Positions 53,684 to 62,643 of a stretch of 64,000 bases of DNA are shown piece after piece (position 1 is the stretch's first letter; every line of letters starts with the position of its first letter). This DNA comes from Paenibacillus dauci. Its GTDB lineage: Bacteria; Bacillota; Bacilli; Paenibacillales; Paenibacillaceae. The translations under genes were made by a program, and so were the position numbers. The stretch lies in assembly GCF_000971985.1 (NCBI RefSeq), contig NZ_KQ040799.1, positions 1-64,000 of the forward strand, in the 5' to 3' direction. The notes under the pieces were generated by a model that was given only the letters and a program-made list of their open reading frames with translations, was not told the origin of the DNA and searched no databases.

Positions 53684-54775
53684 TCAGTCGCGGCCGAATT
53701 GCAGCTGGCGACGTTTGTTGTAGCGGTCCATACCCAGCTGGATCAGTTCGTCCAGCAGCGCCGGATAGGATTTGCCTGTCTCGCGCCACAACAGTGGATA
53801 CATGCTGAATGCGGTAAAGCCTGGCATTGTATTGACTTCATTGATCATGACAGTACCATCGGTACGACTGACAAAGAAATCTGCGCGGCATAATCCATTA
53901 CCATCAATAGCTTTGAAGGCACGCAGTGCCAGTTCACGCAGGTTCTCGGCCAATTCGCTGTCGATCTCTGCCGGAATCACCATACGGGAATTACCGTCGA
54001 TGTATTTGGCATCATAATCATAGTAGTCGCTGTTGGAGACAATTTCACCCGGTACCGATGCCAGTGGCAGTTCATTGCCGAGTACACCGACTTCGACTTC
54101 GCGTGCATCGATATTCTCTTCTACGATGACTTTGAGGTCATAGCGGAAAGCATACTCGATGGCACGTTCCAGTTCATTCCGGTCTTTGGCCTTGGTAATG
54201 CCTACGCTGGAACCGAGGTTAGCCGGTTTAACGAAGCACGGGAAGCACAGATTATGCTCGATTGAGCTGAGGATCTCATGCTTGTTCGCTTCGTACTCTG
54301 CCGTGATAAAGCTCTCGTATTTGCACTGTGGCAGTCCTGCCTGGGCAAACAGCTTCTTCATGATAACTTTGTCCATGCCGGCAGAGGATGCCAGTACACC
54401 GGCACCTACATACGGCATATCCATCATTTCAAACAGTCCCTGGATGGTACCATCTTCGCCATATGTACCATGCAGCAGCGGGAACAGTACATCGATTGTG
54501 CTCTCCTGTCCACTCAGCTTCTGCCACAGGATACTCATCGTGCGAGAAGTCGCTTCCGGTCCGCCGCTGATCTGCAGTTCTTCCGGACGGGAAGGGGCTG
54601 CTGTATACGTCTGGCCCATGTTCCAGCGGCCTTCTTTGTCAATGTATACGGGTACTACGTCGTATTTGGTATAGTCGATTGCGTTCAGTACGGAAAATCC
54701 GGTCTGAAGAGATACTTCGTGTTCTCCGGATTTGCCTCCGTAGATCAGGCCTACGGTCAATTTTGTTGCTGTCAT
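53684..54775 (-). CDS. ddl: D-alanine--D-alanine ligase
   Basis: ATP-grasp enzyme of peptidoglycan precursor synthesis, cytoplasmic. 363 residues after choosing the start at 54775 (GGGGG seven bases upstream). Landmarks: VGLIYGGKSGEHEVSLQTG, FPLLHGTYGEDGTIQGLFEM, PYVGAGVLASSAGMDK, FVKPANLGSSVGITKAKD, then EENIDAREVEVGVLG, LCRADFFVSRTDGTVMINEV and NTMPGFTAFSMYPLLW. The Tyr-type omega loop points to ordinary D-Ala-D-Ala specificity rather than D-lactate. Single gene. Confidence 0.97.
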   Translation of the reverse strand: MTATKLTVGLIYGGKSGEHEVSLQTGFSVLNAIDYTKYDVVPVYIDKEGRWNMGQTYTAAPSRPEELQISGGPEATSRTMSILWQKLSGQESTIDVLFPLLHGTYGEDGTIQGLFEMMDMPYVGAGVLASSAGMDKVIMKKLFAQAGLPQCKYESFITAEYEANKHEILSSIEHNLCFPCFVKPANLGSSVGITKAKDRNELERAIEYAFRYDLKVIVEENIDAREVEVGVLGNELPLASVPGEIVSNSDYYDYDAKYIDGNSRMVIPAEIDSELAENLRELALRAFKAIDGNGLCRADFFVSRTDGTVMINEVNTMPGFTAFSMYPLLWRETGKSYPALLDELIQLGMDRYNKRRQLQFGRD

Positions 54776-54899
54776 TTCGGAACCCCCGTTAGTCATTTAG
54801 GCATGTAAAAATATATGGTTAATCGTCACAACTATCATCGTCTGCATCATCTCATCATCGATATTAAAACAAGAATGCAGACAGGCCGAATTACGGTCT

Positions 54900-55874
54900 C
54901 TATTCAGTATAAATGTTCATTGGAGAGGCTGCAAAAAAACTTTGGTTATCTGTGCCTACAGTACGGGCTGCCGCTTCCCACAAATGCCTACGGTCACTGA
55001 TCGGCGGACGACCGAACATTCTCGCATACTCCCGGCTGAACTGGGAAGGACTCTCATAGCCAACCTGGAATCCCGCATCGGCTGCTTCCTTATTCTCGGT
55101 TAGTAGAAGACGGCGCGCAGCCTGCAGACGAATGACTTTCTGATATTGCAGTGGACTCATGGCGGTGACTTTTTTGAAATGCTTGTGCAGGGCAGACGGA
55201 CTCAGATTGACCTCATGAGCCAGCTGTTCAATCTGCAGCGGCTGCGCATAGTCATGATGAATTCGCTGGATCACCTGCAGTACACGGCTCGCATGACTGC
55301 CAGGAAAAGAAAATTGGGCGATCAATGCTCCCTGCTCATCCTTGAGCACCCGGTAGATGATCTCACGGATAATGAGTGGAGCCAGCACCGGGATGTCTTC
55401 CGGTGTATCCAGCAGCCAGACCAGACGCACAGCTGCCTCCAGCAAAGAAAGGGGCGTCTGTCCAACCAGAATGCCGCGTCCGGTATGACCATCCCACTGC
55501 CAGTCGGTCTCGTGAATAATCTCCAGAATTCGATCCGGATGCAAAGTGAGCTGCAGACTCAGATAAGGCACTTCCGGCGTAGCTTCGATAACTTTGCCGG
55601 TGACCGGCAAATGTACAGGAGTAACCAAATAGGAAGAGTCATCGTAATAGTAGCTTTCTTCCGCCAGCATAGCGACTTTGGCGCCCTGGGCAATGATGCA
55701 CAGCGATGGGATCAGGATGCTGTGGGTCGGTTCGATATGGACCGAGGAACGTCTCAAACGAAGCTCGGGGATGGCGGTATCATGTGTACCATCGGTGCCG
55801 GTGTACCGCTGAATCAGCGCAGCCAGTTCATGGCGGTATAAGGCAAGATCAGGAGGTACAAGCATTGGGCTCAT
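54900..55874 (-). CDS. AraC-family transcriptional regulator
   Basis: 324 residues. The N-terminal AraC_N-type cupin region (about 5-200; SVHIEPTHSILIPSLCIIAQGAK, VTPVHLPVTGKVIEA) is followed by a double helix-turn-helix (about 205-295) with LAHEVNLSPSALHKHFKKVT and AGFQVGYESPSQFSREYARMFGRPP. The start at 55874 follows AAAGGAAG. The divergent SDR gene starts 263 bases away, the usual layout in which this regulator group controls an oxidoreductase. Confidence 0.93.
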   Translation of the reverse strand: MSPMLVPPDLALYRHELAALIQRYTGTDGTHDTAIPELRLRRSSVHIEPTHSILIPSLCIIAQGAKVAMLAEESYYYDDSSYLVTPVHLPVTGKVIEATPEVPYLSLQLTLHPDRILEIIHETDWQWDGHTGRGILVGQTPLSLLEAAVRLVWLLDTPEDIPVLAPLIIREIIYRVLKDEQGALIAQFSFPGSHASRVLQVIQRIHHDYAQPLQIEQLAHEVNLSPSALHKHFKKVTAMSPLQYQKVIRLQAARRLLLTENKEAADAGFQVGYESPSQFSREYARMFGRPPISDRRHLWEAAARTVGTDNQSFFAASPMNIYTE

Positions 55875-56137
55875 GGGTATTCTTCCTTTCATCTACAATG
55901 CATAACTGTTCTGCTTCATCAAACCAAGCAAAACTCGAATCTGAATTCGTATTTATTCCGGAATCTGCAAAGCCTGCTTATCCTGTATGGAGCCTATTGT
56001 AGTGAATCCGAACAGGATTAGGCAAGCACCGAACAGGAACGTTCTACCTTCTCTGAATGGATTTTGCCTATGCTGGTATAGAAGACGGTGCTTGAGTGTA
56101 TCCGTTCAAACTATATATAGAGGAAGAAGGAATATCC

Positions 56138-56878
56138 ATGAGCCAAAGTCTGAACAATAAAGTAGCCATTATCACCGGAGCCAGCAGTGGGATTGGTGAA
56201 GCCGCAGCAATGCTGCTCGCTGAACGCGGTGCCAAGCTGATCCTCGCTGCACGTCGACCAGAACCACTGGCGGTACTGACCCAGCGCATCCGGGAGGCTG
56301 GCGGCGAAGCCGTATGTGCTACAACCGATGTACGAAGTCAGACAGACATGTCCAACCTGGTCGAGCTCGCCTGTACACATTACGGACGCCTGGATACATT
56401 TATCAATAATGCAGGTGTCATGCCGATCTCACCACTGGACGATCTGCGGATTGCCGATTGGGAAGCTATGGTAGATGTGAATATCAAAGGCGTCCTGTAC
56501 GGGATTGCTGCTGCCCTGCCTGTCTTCCGCCGTCAGCAATCCGGTCATTTCATTAATATTGCTTCAACAGCCGGTCACAAGACCGTTCCCAATCAGGCTG
56601 TATATTCCGGCACCAAATTCGCAGTACGAGCCATCTCCGAGGGAATGCGCCAGGAAGCCGGTGCACAGCTGCGAGTAATGATTATCTCGCCGGGAATCAC
56701 CCGAACCAATTTTGCTGATGGAATAACAGACCCGGAGATCCGCTCCCGCCTTGTAGATGTACGGGATGTGCTTGCTATGCCGCCGGAAGCCGTTGCCCGT
56801 TCCATTGCATTTGCGATGGAGCAGCCGGATGACGTGGATATAAACGAGATTATTATTCGGCCGACTGCTCAGGCCTAA
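56138..56878 (+). CDS. SDR-family oxidoreductase
   Basis: 246 residues. TGASSGIG (13-20), NNAG (90-93), Ser143 (IASTAG), Tyr156/Lys160 (YSGTK), then SPGITRTNF. The start at 56138 follows GAAGAAGGAA. It belongs to the group close to clavulanate dehydrogenase/YdfG-like enzymes, of broad substrate range. Paired with the divergent AraC regulator. A terminator follows. Confidence 0.93.
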   Translation: MSQSLNNKVAIITGASSGIGEAAAMLLAERGAKLILAARRPEPLAVLTQRIREAGGEAVCATTDVRSQTDMSNLVELACTHYGRLDTFINNAGVMPISPLDDLRIADWEAMVDVNIKGVLYGIAAALPVFRRQQSGHFINIASTAGHKTVPNQAVYSGTKFAVRAISEGMRQEAGAQLRVMIISPGITRTNFADGITDPEIRSRLVDVRDVLAMPPEAVARSIAFAMEQPDDVDINEIIIRPTAQA

Positions 56879-56957
56879 CTTTATGTCGTTTTTATAGGGA
56901 GTCCCTGCTGTGTGTTATTAATGAGAATTTCCTGTAGAGCAGTATTCGATTAACACC

Positions 56958-56995
56958 AAAAAGCCATGTCACCTGTAATAGCGACATGGCTTTTT
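56958..56995. terminator. Bidirectional rho-independent terminator
   Basis: AAAAAGCCATGTC pairs with GACATGGCTTTTT; between the converging SDR and ABC-2 permease genes. Confidence 0.92.
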
Positions 56996-57020
56996 GGCCA
57001 ATTGATCTATATGAACCGGA

Positions 57021-58226
57021 TCAACCTTTCACGGGTACTTCTATAGCCGTCTCGGACTGAACATCCTCTTCTCTATACTGGCGGAATACAAGCGGATAGA
57101 TCAGGAAAGACAACAACAACCCCACCAATCCGATCAATCCCAGCGCAATCACATCGTGCCAGACATAATTCCATCCCAGTCCTTTTAAAGTAATATTACG
57201 GACAGCTTCCAGGAAATACGTCAGCGGCAGACATTCACCGAGTATGCGCAGCGGCGTTGGCATCGCTTCGAGCGGCCAGGTATACCCCGACAGCATAAAT
57301 GAAGGTACCGCAATCAGCATCAGCGTCTGCGTCGCATCGAGTCTGCTCTTGGAGAACAGGCTGAATACAAATCCCAGCCCACACAGCGCAAAGTTAAACG
57401 CGATAGAGACCACGATCAGCGGCAGCACCGCTCCCTGGAACGGAATATGAAAAGCAATACAAGAGATTCCGAAGGTGGTCACGACGTTGACCATACCTGC
57501 CAGGAAATACGGCAACAGCTTGGCGATCGCCAGCCTCCACGGTGTCAAACGCCAGGCCCGGAAGCGTGCCCATGTGCCCTGTTCCTTGTCCCTCGTGCAG
57601 GACAAGGCAATCCCGAGCAGCAGACATTGCTGCAGAGCGGCGGATATAACGCCCAGCGGCATAAACATCTTGTAGTTATACACCGGGTTAAACAGTACTC
57701 TGGATCGGAACGGAATCGTCGTGAGCACCGATGATGCCTGCGCACTGTTCATACCTTTTTGTTCCAGCGTCTGCAGGGATGCCCCGGCACTGACACTGCT
57801 GACCACCTGATTGGCGATCCGGCTGGCACTGTTGGAATACATCATATTGCTGCCATCAATCAGCGTCAGTACAGGTACATTTTCGCCATGCTTCAGCCGA
57901 GCGGAAAAGTTGTCAGGGATTACAATACCTACTTTGGCTTCCCCGCTCTGTACTTCTGTCGTCACTTCTTCCTCATTCCATACCTGGCCCTTCACGGCAA
58001 AAGTATCGGTCGCATCAAAAGCCTGGATAATCTGGCGACTCAGCTGCGAATTATCACCATCATAGACAACGACAGACATTTCGGTAATCCGTTCATGCGA
58101 ATACAAGAACCCGAATAAAACCGAGTACAGAATCGGTGTCAGCAGTAAAATGACTAATAGTTTGCGGTCGCGCACCATCTGCTTCCATTCTTCCAGAAAT
58201 ACATGCCATACACTCAGCCGGTTCAT
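57021..58226 (-). CDS. ABC-2 type permease (YhiI/YbhR-like efflux)
   Basis: 401 residues. One N-terminal membrane helix (LLVILLLTPILYSVLFGFLY), a large extracytoplasmic domain of about 140 residues (VVYDGDNSQLSRQIIQAF), then five C-terminal helices with FRAWRLTPWRLAIAKLLPYF and MLSGYTWPLEAMPTPLRILG, the ABC-2 signature. The start at 58226 comes one base after the stop of the HlyD gene, so translation is coupled. With that fusion protein it resembles YbhGFSR-like drug efflux, but no ATPase gene is adjacent, which is odd. Confidence 0.9.
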   Translation of the reverse strand: MNRLSVWHVFLEEWKQMVRDRKLLVILLLTPILYSVLFGFLYSHERITEMSVVVYDGDNSQLSRQIIQAFDATDTFAVKGQVWNEEEVTTEVQSGEAKVGIVIPDNFSARLKHGENVPVLTLIDGSNMMYSNSASRIANQVVSSVSAGASLQTLEQKGMNSAQASSVLTTIPFRSRVLFNPVYNYKMFMPLGVISAALQQCLLLGIALSCTRDKEQGTWARFRAWRLTPWRLAIAKLLPYFLAGMVNVVTTFGISCIAFHIPFQGAVLPLIVVSIAFNFALCGLGFVFSLFSKSRLDATQTLMLIAVPSFMLSGYTWPLEAMPTPLRILGECLPLTYFLEAVRNITLKGLGWNYVWHDVIALGLIGLVGLLLSFLIYPLVFRQYREEDVQSETAIEVPVKG

Positions 58227-58227
58227 A

Positions 58228-59628
58228 TCAATGCGCTCCCTGAACTGGATAGATAACCGTCGCTCCGGTCGGTACATTTGCAGACAGTCCGGTCAGCAGC
58301 ACTTTGACGCCAAACGCACGTATATCCATATCTCCGGAACTTTGGCTTGGCTTTTGAATAGCAAAATCGGCGGCGGTATCCATCACTTTGACTTTTCCTT
58401 TCACTTCGCTGCCGTCGGACAGCAATCTGACGGTGACAGAGTCCCCTACTTTCAGACCATGCAGATCCGTTTCATTAATATAGAATTTGGCCCAGCGCTG
58501 ATTGGTCGTCTCCAGCGAATAGACGGTATATCCTGCGCTTGCTATTTCACCTGCATGAAGAGAACGGGATTTTACTACTCCATCGGCAGGCGCTCGCAGC
58601 TCTGTATAACCTACATAGGTCTGGGCTTCCTTCAGTGCGGCTTTGGCCTGGGCGACCTGTGACTGAGCGGCTTCCACTGCAGATTTGGCCTGGGCATAGG
58701 CAGCCTGCGCCTGGGCGACAGTTCCTCCTGCCTGGGATACAGCACCTTGAGCCTGTTGTACAGAGGCCTCGGCTGCTTTGACATCCTGGGCCTGGATATC
58801 GACCTGACCCGCACCTGCCTGGGCTTCCTTGACAGCTGCCTGCGCCTGCTCGTACTGGGCTTTGGCTGCATCAATCTCTTCCTGACGGCTTCCATCCTGT
58901 GCCAGTTTGAGCTTTTGGACAGCTGCTTCGTACTGGGCATCAGCCTGTTGCTGTTTCATTTTGGCATCATCCAGCGAAGCATCTGTCGCCAGCCCGGCAT
59001 CGAATAGTTTCTGTACCCGTTCAAGTGATTTATTCGCAGTATCCAGTGTTTTTTTGGCGGAATCGACGCTTACCCGGGCCTGGGTGATTTCTTCCGGTCT
59101 GGCACCGCTTTTGACTGCTTCCCATTTGGCTTTGGCCGCATTCGCAGCAGCCTGGGCCTGGGCGATCTTGCTGGCTGCGGATTGTGAGGTGACTTTGACA
59201 GCGACATTACCCTGCTGCTGCTTGGCCTGGGCTACGCCTACAGCTGCTTCGGCCTGGGTGACACCAGCCTGCGCCTGTGTAATGCCTGCCTGCGCCTGGG
59301 ATACACCTGCTTTGGTCTGGTTCACATTGGCTCGAGCAGCCTGCAGAGCGGCCTGGGCCTGCGCCACTTTATCATTGAGCTCCTGACTCTCAAGACGGGC
59401 GATAACCTGCCCCTTTTTCACCGTATCTCCTTCATCAACAAGCGTATCCTTGATTCGGCCAGCGACCTTAAAACTGACGCTGATCGTATCTGACTCCACA
59501 TAAGCAGTAGGCTGTGAAGATGCCTGACCGCTGGTGCTGCCTTTTTTACTGAACGCGACCAGTCCGTAAATACCAGCTGCGATCAACAGAAGTACCACTC
59601 CATAAATGATATATTTTCTGGCTTTCAT
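58228..59628 (-). CDS. HlyD-family membrane fusion protein with long coiled-coil
   Basis: 466 residues. Membrane anchor 8-26 (IIYGVVLLLIAAGIYGLVAF), the first half of a lipoyl-like domain (about 42-80, VSFKVAGRIKDTLVDEGDTV), then about 260 residues of Ala/Gln/Lys-rich heptad coiled-coil with repeats such as GVSQAQAGITQAQAGVTQAE. The second lipoyl half (YTELRAPADGVVKSRSLHAGE) and a beta-barrel domain (VGDSVTVRLLSDGSEVKGKV) follow. The coiled-coil is longer than in typical members, consistent with reaching across a thick envelope. It is divergent from a LysR gene that probably controls it. Confidence 0.93.
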   Translation of the reverse strand: MKARKYIIYGVVLLLIAAGIYGLVAFSKKGSTSGQASSQPTAYVESDTISVSFKVAGRIKDTLVDEGDTVKKGQVIARLESQELNDKVAQAQAALQAARANVNQTKAGVSQAQAGITQAQAGVTQAEAAVGVAQAKQQQGNVAVKVTSQSAASKIAQAQAAANAAKAKWEAVKSGARPEEITQARVSVDSAKKTLDTANKSLERVQKLFDAGLATDASLDDAKMKQQQADAQYEAAVQKLKLAQDGSRQEEIDAAKAQYEQAQAAVKEAQAGAGQVDIQAQDVKAAEASVQQAQGAVSQAGGTVAQAQAAYAQAKSAVEAAQSQVAQAKAALKEAQTYVGYTELRAPADGVVKSRSLHAGEIASAGYTVYSLETTNQRWAKFYINETDLHGLKVGDSVTVRLLSDGSEVKGKVKVMDTAADFAIQKPSQSSGDMDIRAFGVKVLLTGLSANVPTGATVIYPVQGAH

Positions 59629-59763
59629 TGCTTCTCCCTCGCTCCTCTGTAAATATGAGTCTCTCTACTCTACTTTTCATTCAATATAGCATATACTTGG
59701 AGTACACCATATTCTCAAAAAGTAGACTTAACTGAACTAAAAGTACATACAGGAGGGTATCTT

Positions 59764-60651
59764 ATGAATATTGAACAGCTGAACTACATTATGGAAGTCG
59801 CACGTTCCGGTTCGTTCACACGGGCAGCCGAGAACGCTCATATTACGGTGACAGGGATCAGCCGCTCTATCTCTCTGTTTGAGAAAGAGATTGGCATGGA
59901 GATCTTCACACGCTCTCGTACCGGCGCTGCTCTCACGCCCGAAGGAGAGAAGATCGTTACTAAGATTGCCGGCATTCTGAACCAGATCGGCGAGTTGAAG
60001 CTGGAAGCCAGCAGCTATAGTGAAATGAATAACGCCAAACTGCGATTATCCGCTATTCCGGGTCCGATTTCACTGCTGATTGATATCCTGACTGATATGA
60101 AGCGCGAATTTCCCGGCAGTCGGATCGAGATTACCGAAGACCATACCGAACGGGTAATTGAGGATGTGCTGAGCGGACAGAGTGATCTGGGCTTTGTCCA
60201 GATGAAGGAACATATGCTGCATCGCTATCCTGGACTGCTGTTCGACAAACTGGCGGAGGATCAGGTGATCATTGTCGCCAATGCCAAGTCTCCGCTTGCC
60301 CAGATTGATTCCATTCAGAGACAGGATCTGCTGAAGGTACCGTTCGTACTGTATAACGATCCCAATATTATTGAATTTGTGAAAATGATCGGCCCGGATG
60401 TGGACATATTGTTCAAAAGTAACAATGTCGATGCCCTGCTCAAAGCGGTCAAGTCCAACCTCGCTATTACAGTCGCCACCCGATTCTCACTACAGGCTTA
60501 TACGACGCCGGATAATCCCGAGATGGTCAATATTCCTTTTCAGCTGCCTGGTCAGGGCAAGTCGTATCTGTGTCTCGTGACTTCGCGCGATCATACCCTT
60601 TCCCGTGCAGCCAGACTATTTATCCAGCGGTTTAAGAATTCTTTAGCGTAA
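59764..60651 (+). CDS. LysR-family transcriptional regulator
   Basis: 295 residues. Winged helix 1-60 (MNIEQLNYIMEVARSGSFTR, then EIFTRSRTGAALTPEG) and a periplasmic-binding-like effector domain (about 90-290; RLSAIPGPISLLIDILTDMK, then LPGQGKSYLCLVTSRDH). RBS AGGAGG. Divergent from the HlyD/ABC-2 efflux pair with 135 bases between, so likely its regulator, responding to an unknown compound. Confidence 0.95.
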   Translation: MNIEQLNYIMEVARSGSFTRAAENAHITVTGISRSISLFEKEIGMEIFTRSRTGAALTPEGEKIVTKIAGILNQIGELKLEASSYSEMNNAKLRLSAIPGPISLLIDILTDMKREFPGSRIEITEDHTERVIEDVLSGQSDLGFVQMKEHMLHRYPGLLFDKLAEDQVIIVANAKSPLAQIDSIQRQDLLKVPFVLYNDPNIIEFVKMIGPDVDILFKSNNVDALLKAVKSNLAITVATRFSLQAYTTPDNPEMVNIPFQLPGQGKSYLCLVTSRDHTLSRAARLFIQRFKNSLA

Positions 60652-60792
60652 AGTTCCTTATATCAAAACGGTCATATGTACAAAGAAGACATTGATTTTA
60701 TTTTTTGATATAATTCCGTCGAGCACCATACTTTTCCATTTCAGGAAAACGAAGTTGCTATACAAAATGATTGAAGGAGGGATTTCATACAC

Positions 60793-61581
60793 GTGCTTAC
60801 TGTTTCTTTGCGTCAGCGTGTTCGTATTCTGACCGAGTACATCAGATTGTTCACCAAAATGCTGATCAGTAATAAGTTCTCGCTTGGCTGGTATTTACTT
60901 TTCCCGAACATTATTTTCTTTTTCACGCATTATAACTGGCTGTCCTCGCCACCAGATCCAGAAGTTTTCTATTTACATACTAGTGTATTTACAGCTTATA
61001 TCATTTTCCTGCTGTCGATCGATGCACCGCTCAATCTGATACGTCTTCGGGAAAATGGAGCACTCAAAGTATTCAAGTTCATCTCAGGTTCCAAATACAG
61101 TATTATCTTGTCGCAATTAATCACTCAATTTATCGCCATGGTGATAGCTATGCTCCTTTTTGCAGTACTTGCAGGAGGTCTGATACTTCCTCATTGGTCT
61201 GACATTCTCTTATTCATGGCTGTACTGATGCTGGCTTGTACTATTGCAGCTCCGGCACTATCGCTCTTTTTCACATGGCTTCTGCTGCTGCGAGTCAAAC
61301 AGGAATCGCTGTTTACGATGGTCAGTATTTTGCTGTTGCTGTTTTTCCTGATCTCGGCTAATAACTTTGCGCTACCCGGCTGGGCCGGTATGCTGATCCT
61401 GTTGATCAATCCGCTCGAAGTGGTGCGCCAAATCATGTACATGCTATCCAATGGACTGATTCATACATCAATGCCTGTACATGACCAACTACTGATTTTT
61501 ATTATTCTTTTCCTTTATATTCTGATCGGAATTCTGTCCATGCGAGCCATTCGTGTCACTTCTTCAACCGGACGCATCTAA
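60793..61581 (+). CDS. ABC-2-like transporter membrane subunit
   Basis: 262 residues with six or seven membrane helices (about 23-40, 52-75, 100-122, 128-150, 163-188, 226-246). GTG start preceded by GAAGGAGGG with a rather long 11-base spacing. The coupling segment is probably IDAPLNLIRLRENGALKVFKFISGS. No strong family match except the general ABC-2 plan. The stop lies 19 bases before the ATPase gene start, so the two form an operon. Confidence 0.85.
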   Translation: MLTVSLRQRVRILTEYIRLFTKMLISNKFSLGWYLLFPNIIFFFTHYNWLSSPPDPEVFYLHTSVFTAYIIFLLSIDAPLNLIRLRENGALKVFKFISGSKYSIILSQLITQFIAMVIAMLLFAVLAGGLILPHWSDILLFMAVLMLACTIAAPALSLFFTWLLLLRVKQESLFTMVSILLLLFFLISANNFALPGWAGMLILLINPLEVVRQIMYMLSNGLIHTSMPVHDQLLIFIILFLYILIGILSMRAIRVTSSTGRI

Positions 61582-61600
61582 TTTAAGGAGGACACTGGTC

Positions 61601-62320
61601 ATGCCCACTGTTGATATTCGGAATTTAACTTATCAATACAAAGGTTCTGGCAGAAAAGTGCTGGATAATCTGTCGTTAACCTTTAAACCGGGAATAATGA
61701 ATGTGGTTATTGGACACAATGGTGCCGGGAAAACCACTTTATTTGATCTGCTCAGCCGTCTGCTGACTGTACCTGCTGCAGTTAGCGGTCTTCCGCCGGA
61801 GCAGGAGACTCTTTATCAGGTACAAGGAATCTTGTTCTCCTCTTCCCTTACCGGATATGATTTGTTTCGCTTTTTTCTGTACACCGATTTTCGTAACAGA
61901 ATCAAAATCACCAGACAGCCGTATACCGATTCGCAAATGACTTCCGACGAGAAGGATATGATGGAACGCCTCTGGACAACACGTTATGGAGATATGTCTG
62001 TCGGAGAACGCCGTTATCTGATCATTCTTGCTATCACACTTATGCAGCGCAAACTGTATATTTTCGACGAACCTACTTCGGCTATAGATCCTGCTGCTCG
62101 TATTAGGGTTCTGAACCGGATACAGAAATTGGCCAGCGATCCTGATAAACTGGTAATTCTGTCTACCCATACATTACATGAACTCAAGAACCATCCCTGT
62201 CATTTGTATGCACTTCATCGTGGGCAAAAAATATTCGAAGGAAGCTATACAAGATTTCTTGAACATTACGGAAGTGAAGATCCAGATCTTGCTTTTGCGC
62301 ATATGATCCACCACCACTGA
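61601..62320 (+). CDS. ABC transporter ATP-binding protein
   Basis: 239 residues. Walker A GHNGAGKTT (38-46), Q-loop region about 75 (YQVQGILFSS), C-loop MSVGERRY (132-139) in place of the usual LSGGQ, Walker B LYIFDEPTSAIDP (152-164) and an H-loop STHTLHE. The helical subdomain is short. The start at 61601 follows AAGGAGG. With the preceding gene it forms a small two-component exporter or self-protection ABC pump; substrate unknown. A terminator follows before aconitase. Confidence 0.9.
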   Translation: MPTVDIRNLTYQYKGSGRKVLDNLSLTFKPGIMNVVIGHNGAGKTTLFDLLSRLLTVPAAVSGLPPEQETLYQVQGILFSSSLTGYDLFRFFLYTDFRNRIKITRQPYTDSQMTSDEKDMMERLWTTRYGDMSVGERRYLIILAITLMQRKLYIFDEPTSAIDPAARIRVLNRIQKLASDPDKLVILSTHTLHELKNHPCHLYALHRGQKIFEGSYTRFLEHYGSEDPDLAFAHMIHHH

Positions 62321-62387
62321 GTAGTAGCCTGCTCTTTTGCATCATAAAATAATAACTAAATAAAAAATTTCACTGCCTGTGCAGCAA

Positions 62388-62430
62388 ATAAAAGACTTCT
62401 TCCAAAAAAAGAAATAGTCTTTTATTTTTT
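62388..62430 (+). terminator. Rho-independent terminator
   Basis: ATAAAAGACT pairs with AGTCTTTTAT followed by seven T residues; 67 bases after the ABC ATPase stop. Confidence 0.85.
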
Positions 62431-62463
62431 TGAGAAATACTTCCGAATTTATCCAAAAACCAC

Positions 62464-62519
62464 TTTACTACCTCACATGTAAACGGTATACTTAAAGTGT
62501 TGATTGATTTTGAAATCAA
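62464..62519 (+). promoter_or_regulatory. Aconitase promoter and leader palindrome
   Basis: TTTACT (62464-62469), a 17-base spacer and TATACT (62487-62492) place transcription start near 62500. Directly there lies the palindrome TTGATTT-TG-AAATCAA (62504-62519), a possible operator. In Bacillus, citB is controlled by CcpC, CodY and CcpA; which protein binds here is not known. The leader is about 145 bases. Confidence 0.6.
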
Positions 62520-62643
62520 GTTTCATTCTGCGAAACAAGCATTCTGTATATACAAGATTGTTTCCTCGAGATTGATACTTTTTTCAATATGATTATCTTT
62601 TCCTGTAACCAGTAAGCCGTATTTCATTCAAGGAGGTTCATCT

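Noticed and set aside
58907-59386. 159-codon Ala/Leu/Cys-rich open frame opposite the HlyD coiled-coil
   Set aside because: Produced by the repetitive Ala/Gln codons of the coiled-coil on the other strand.
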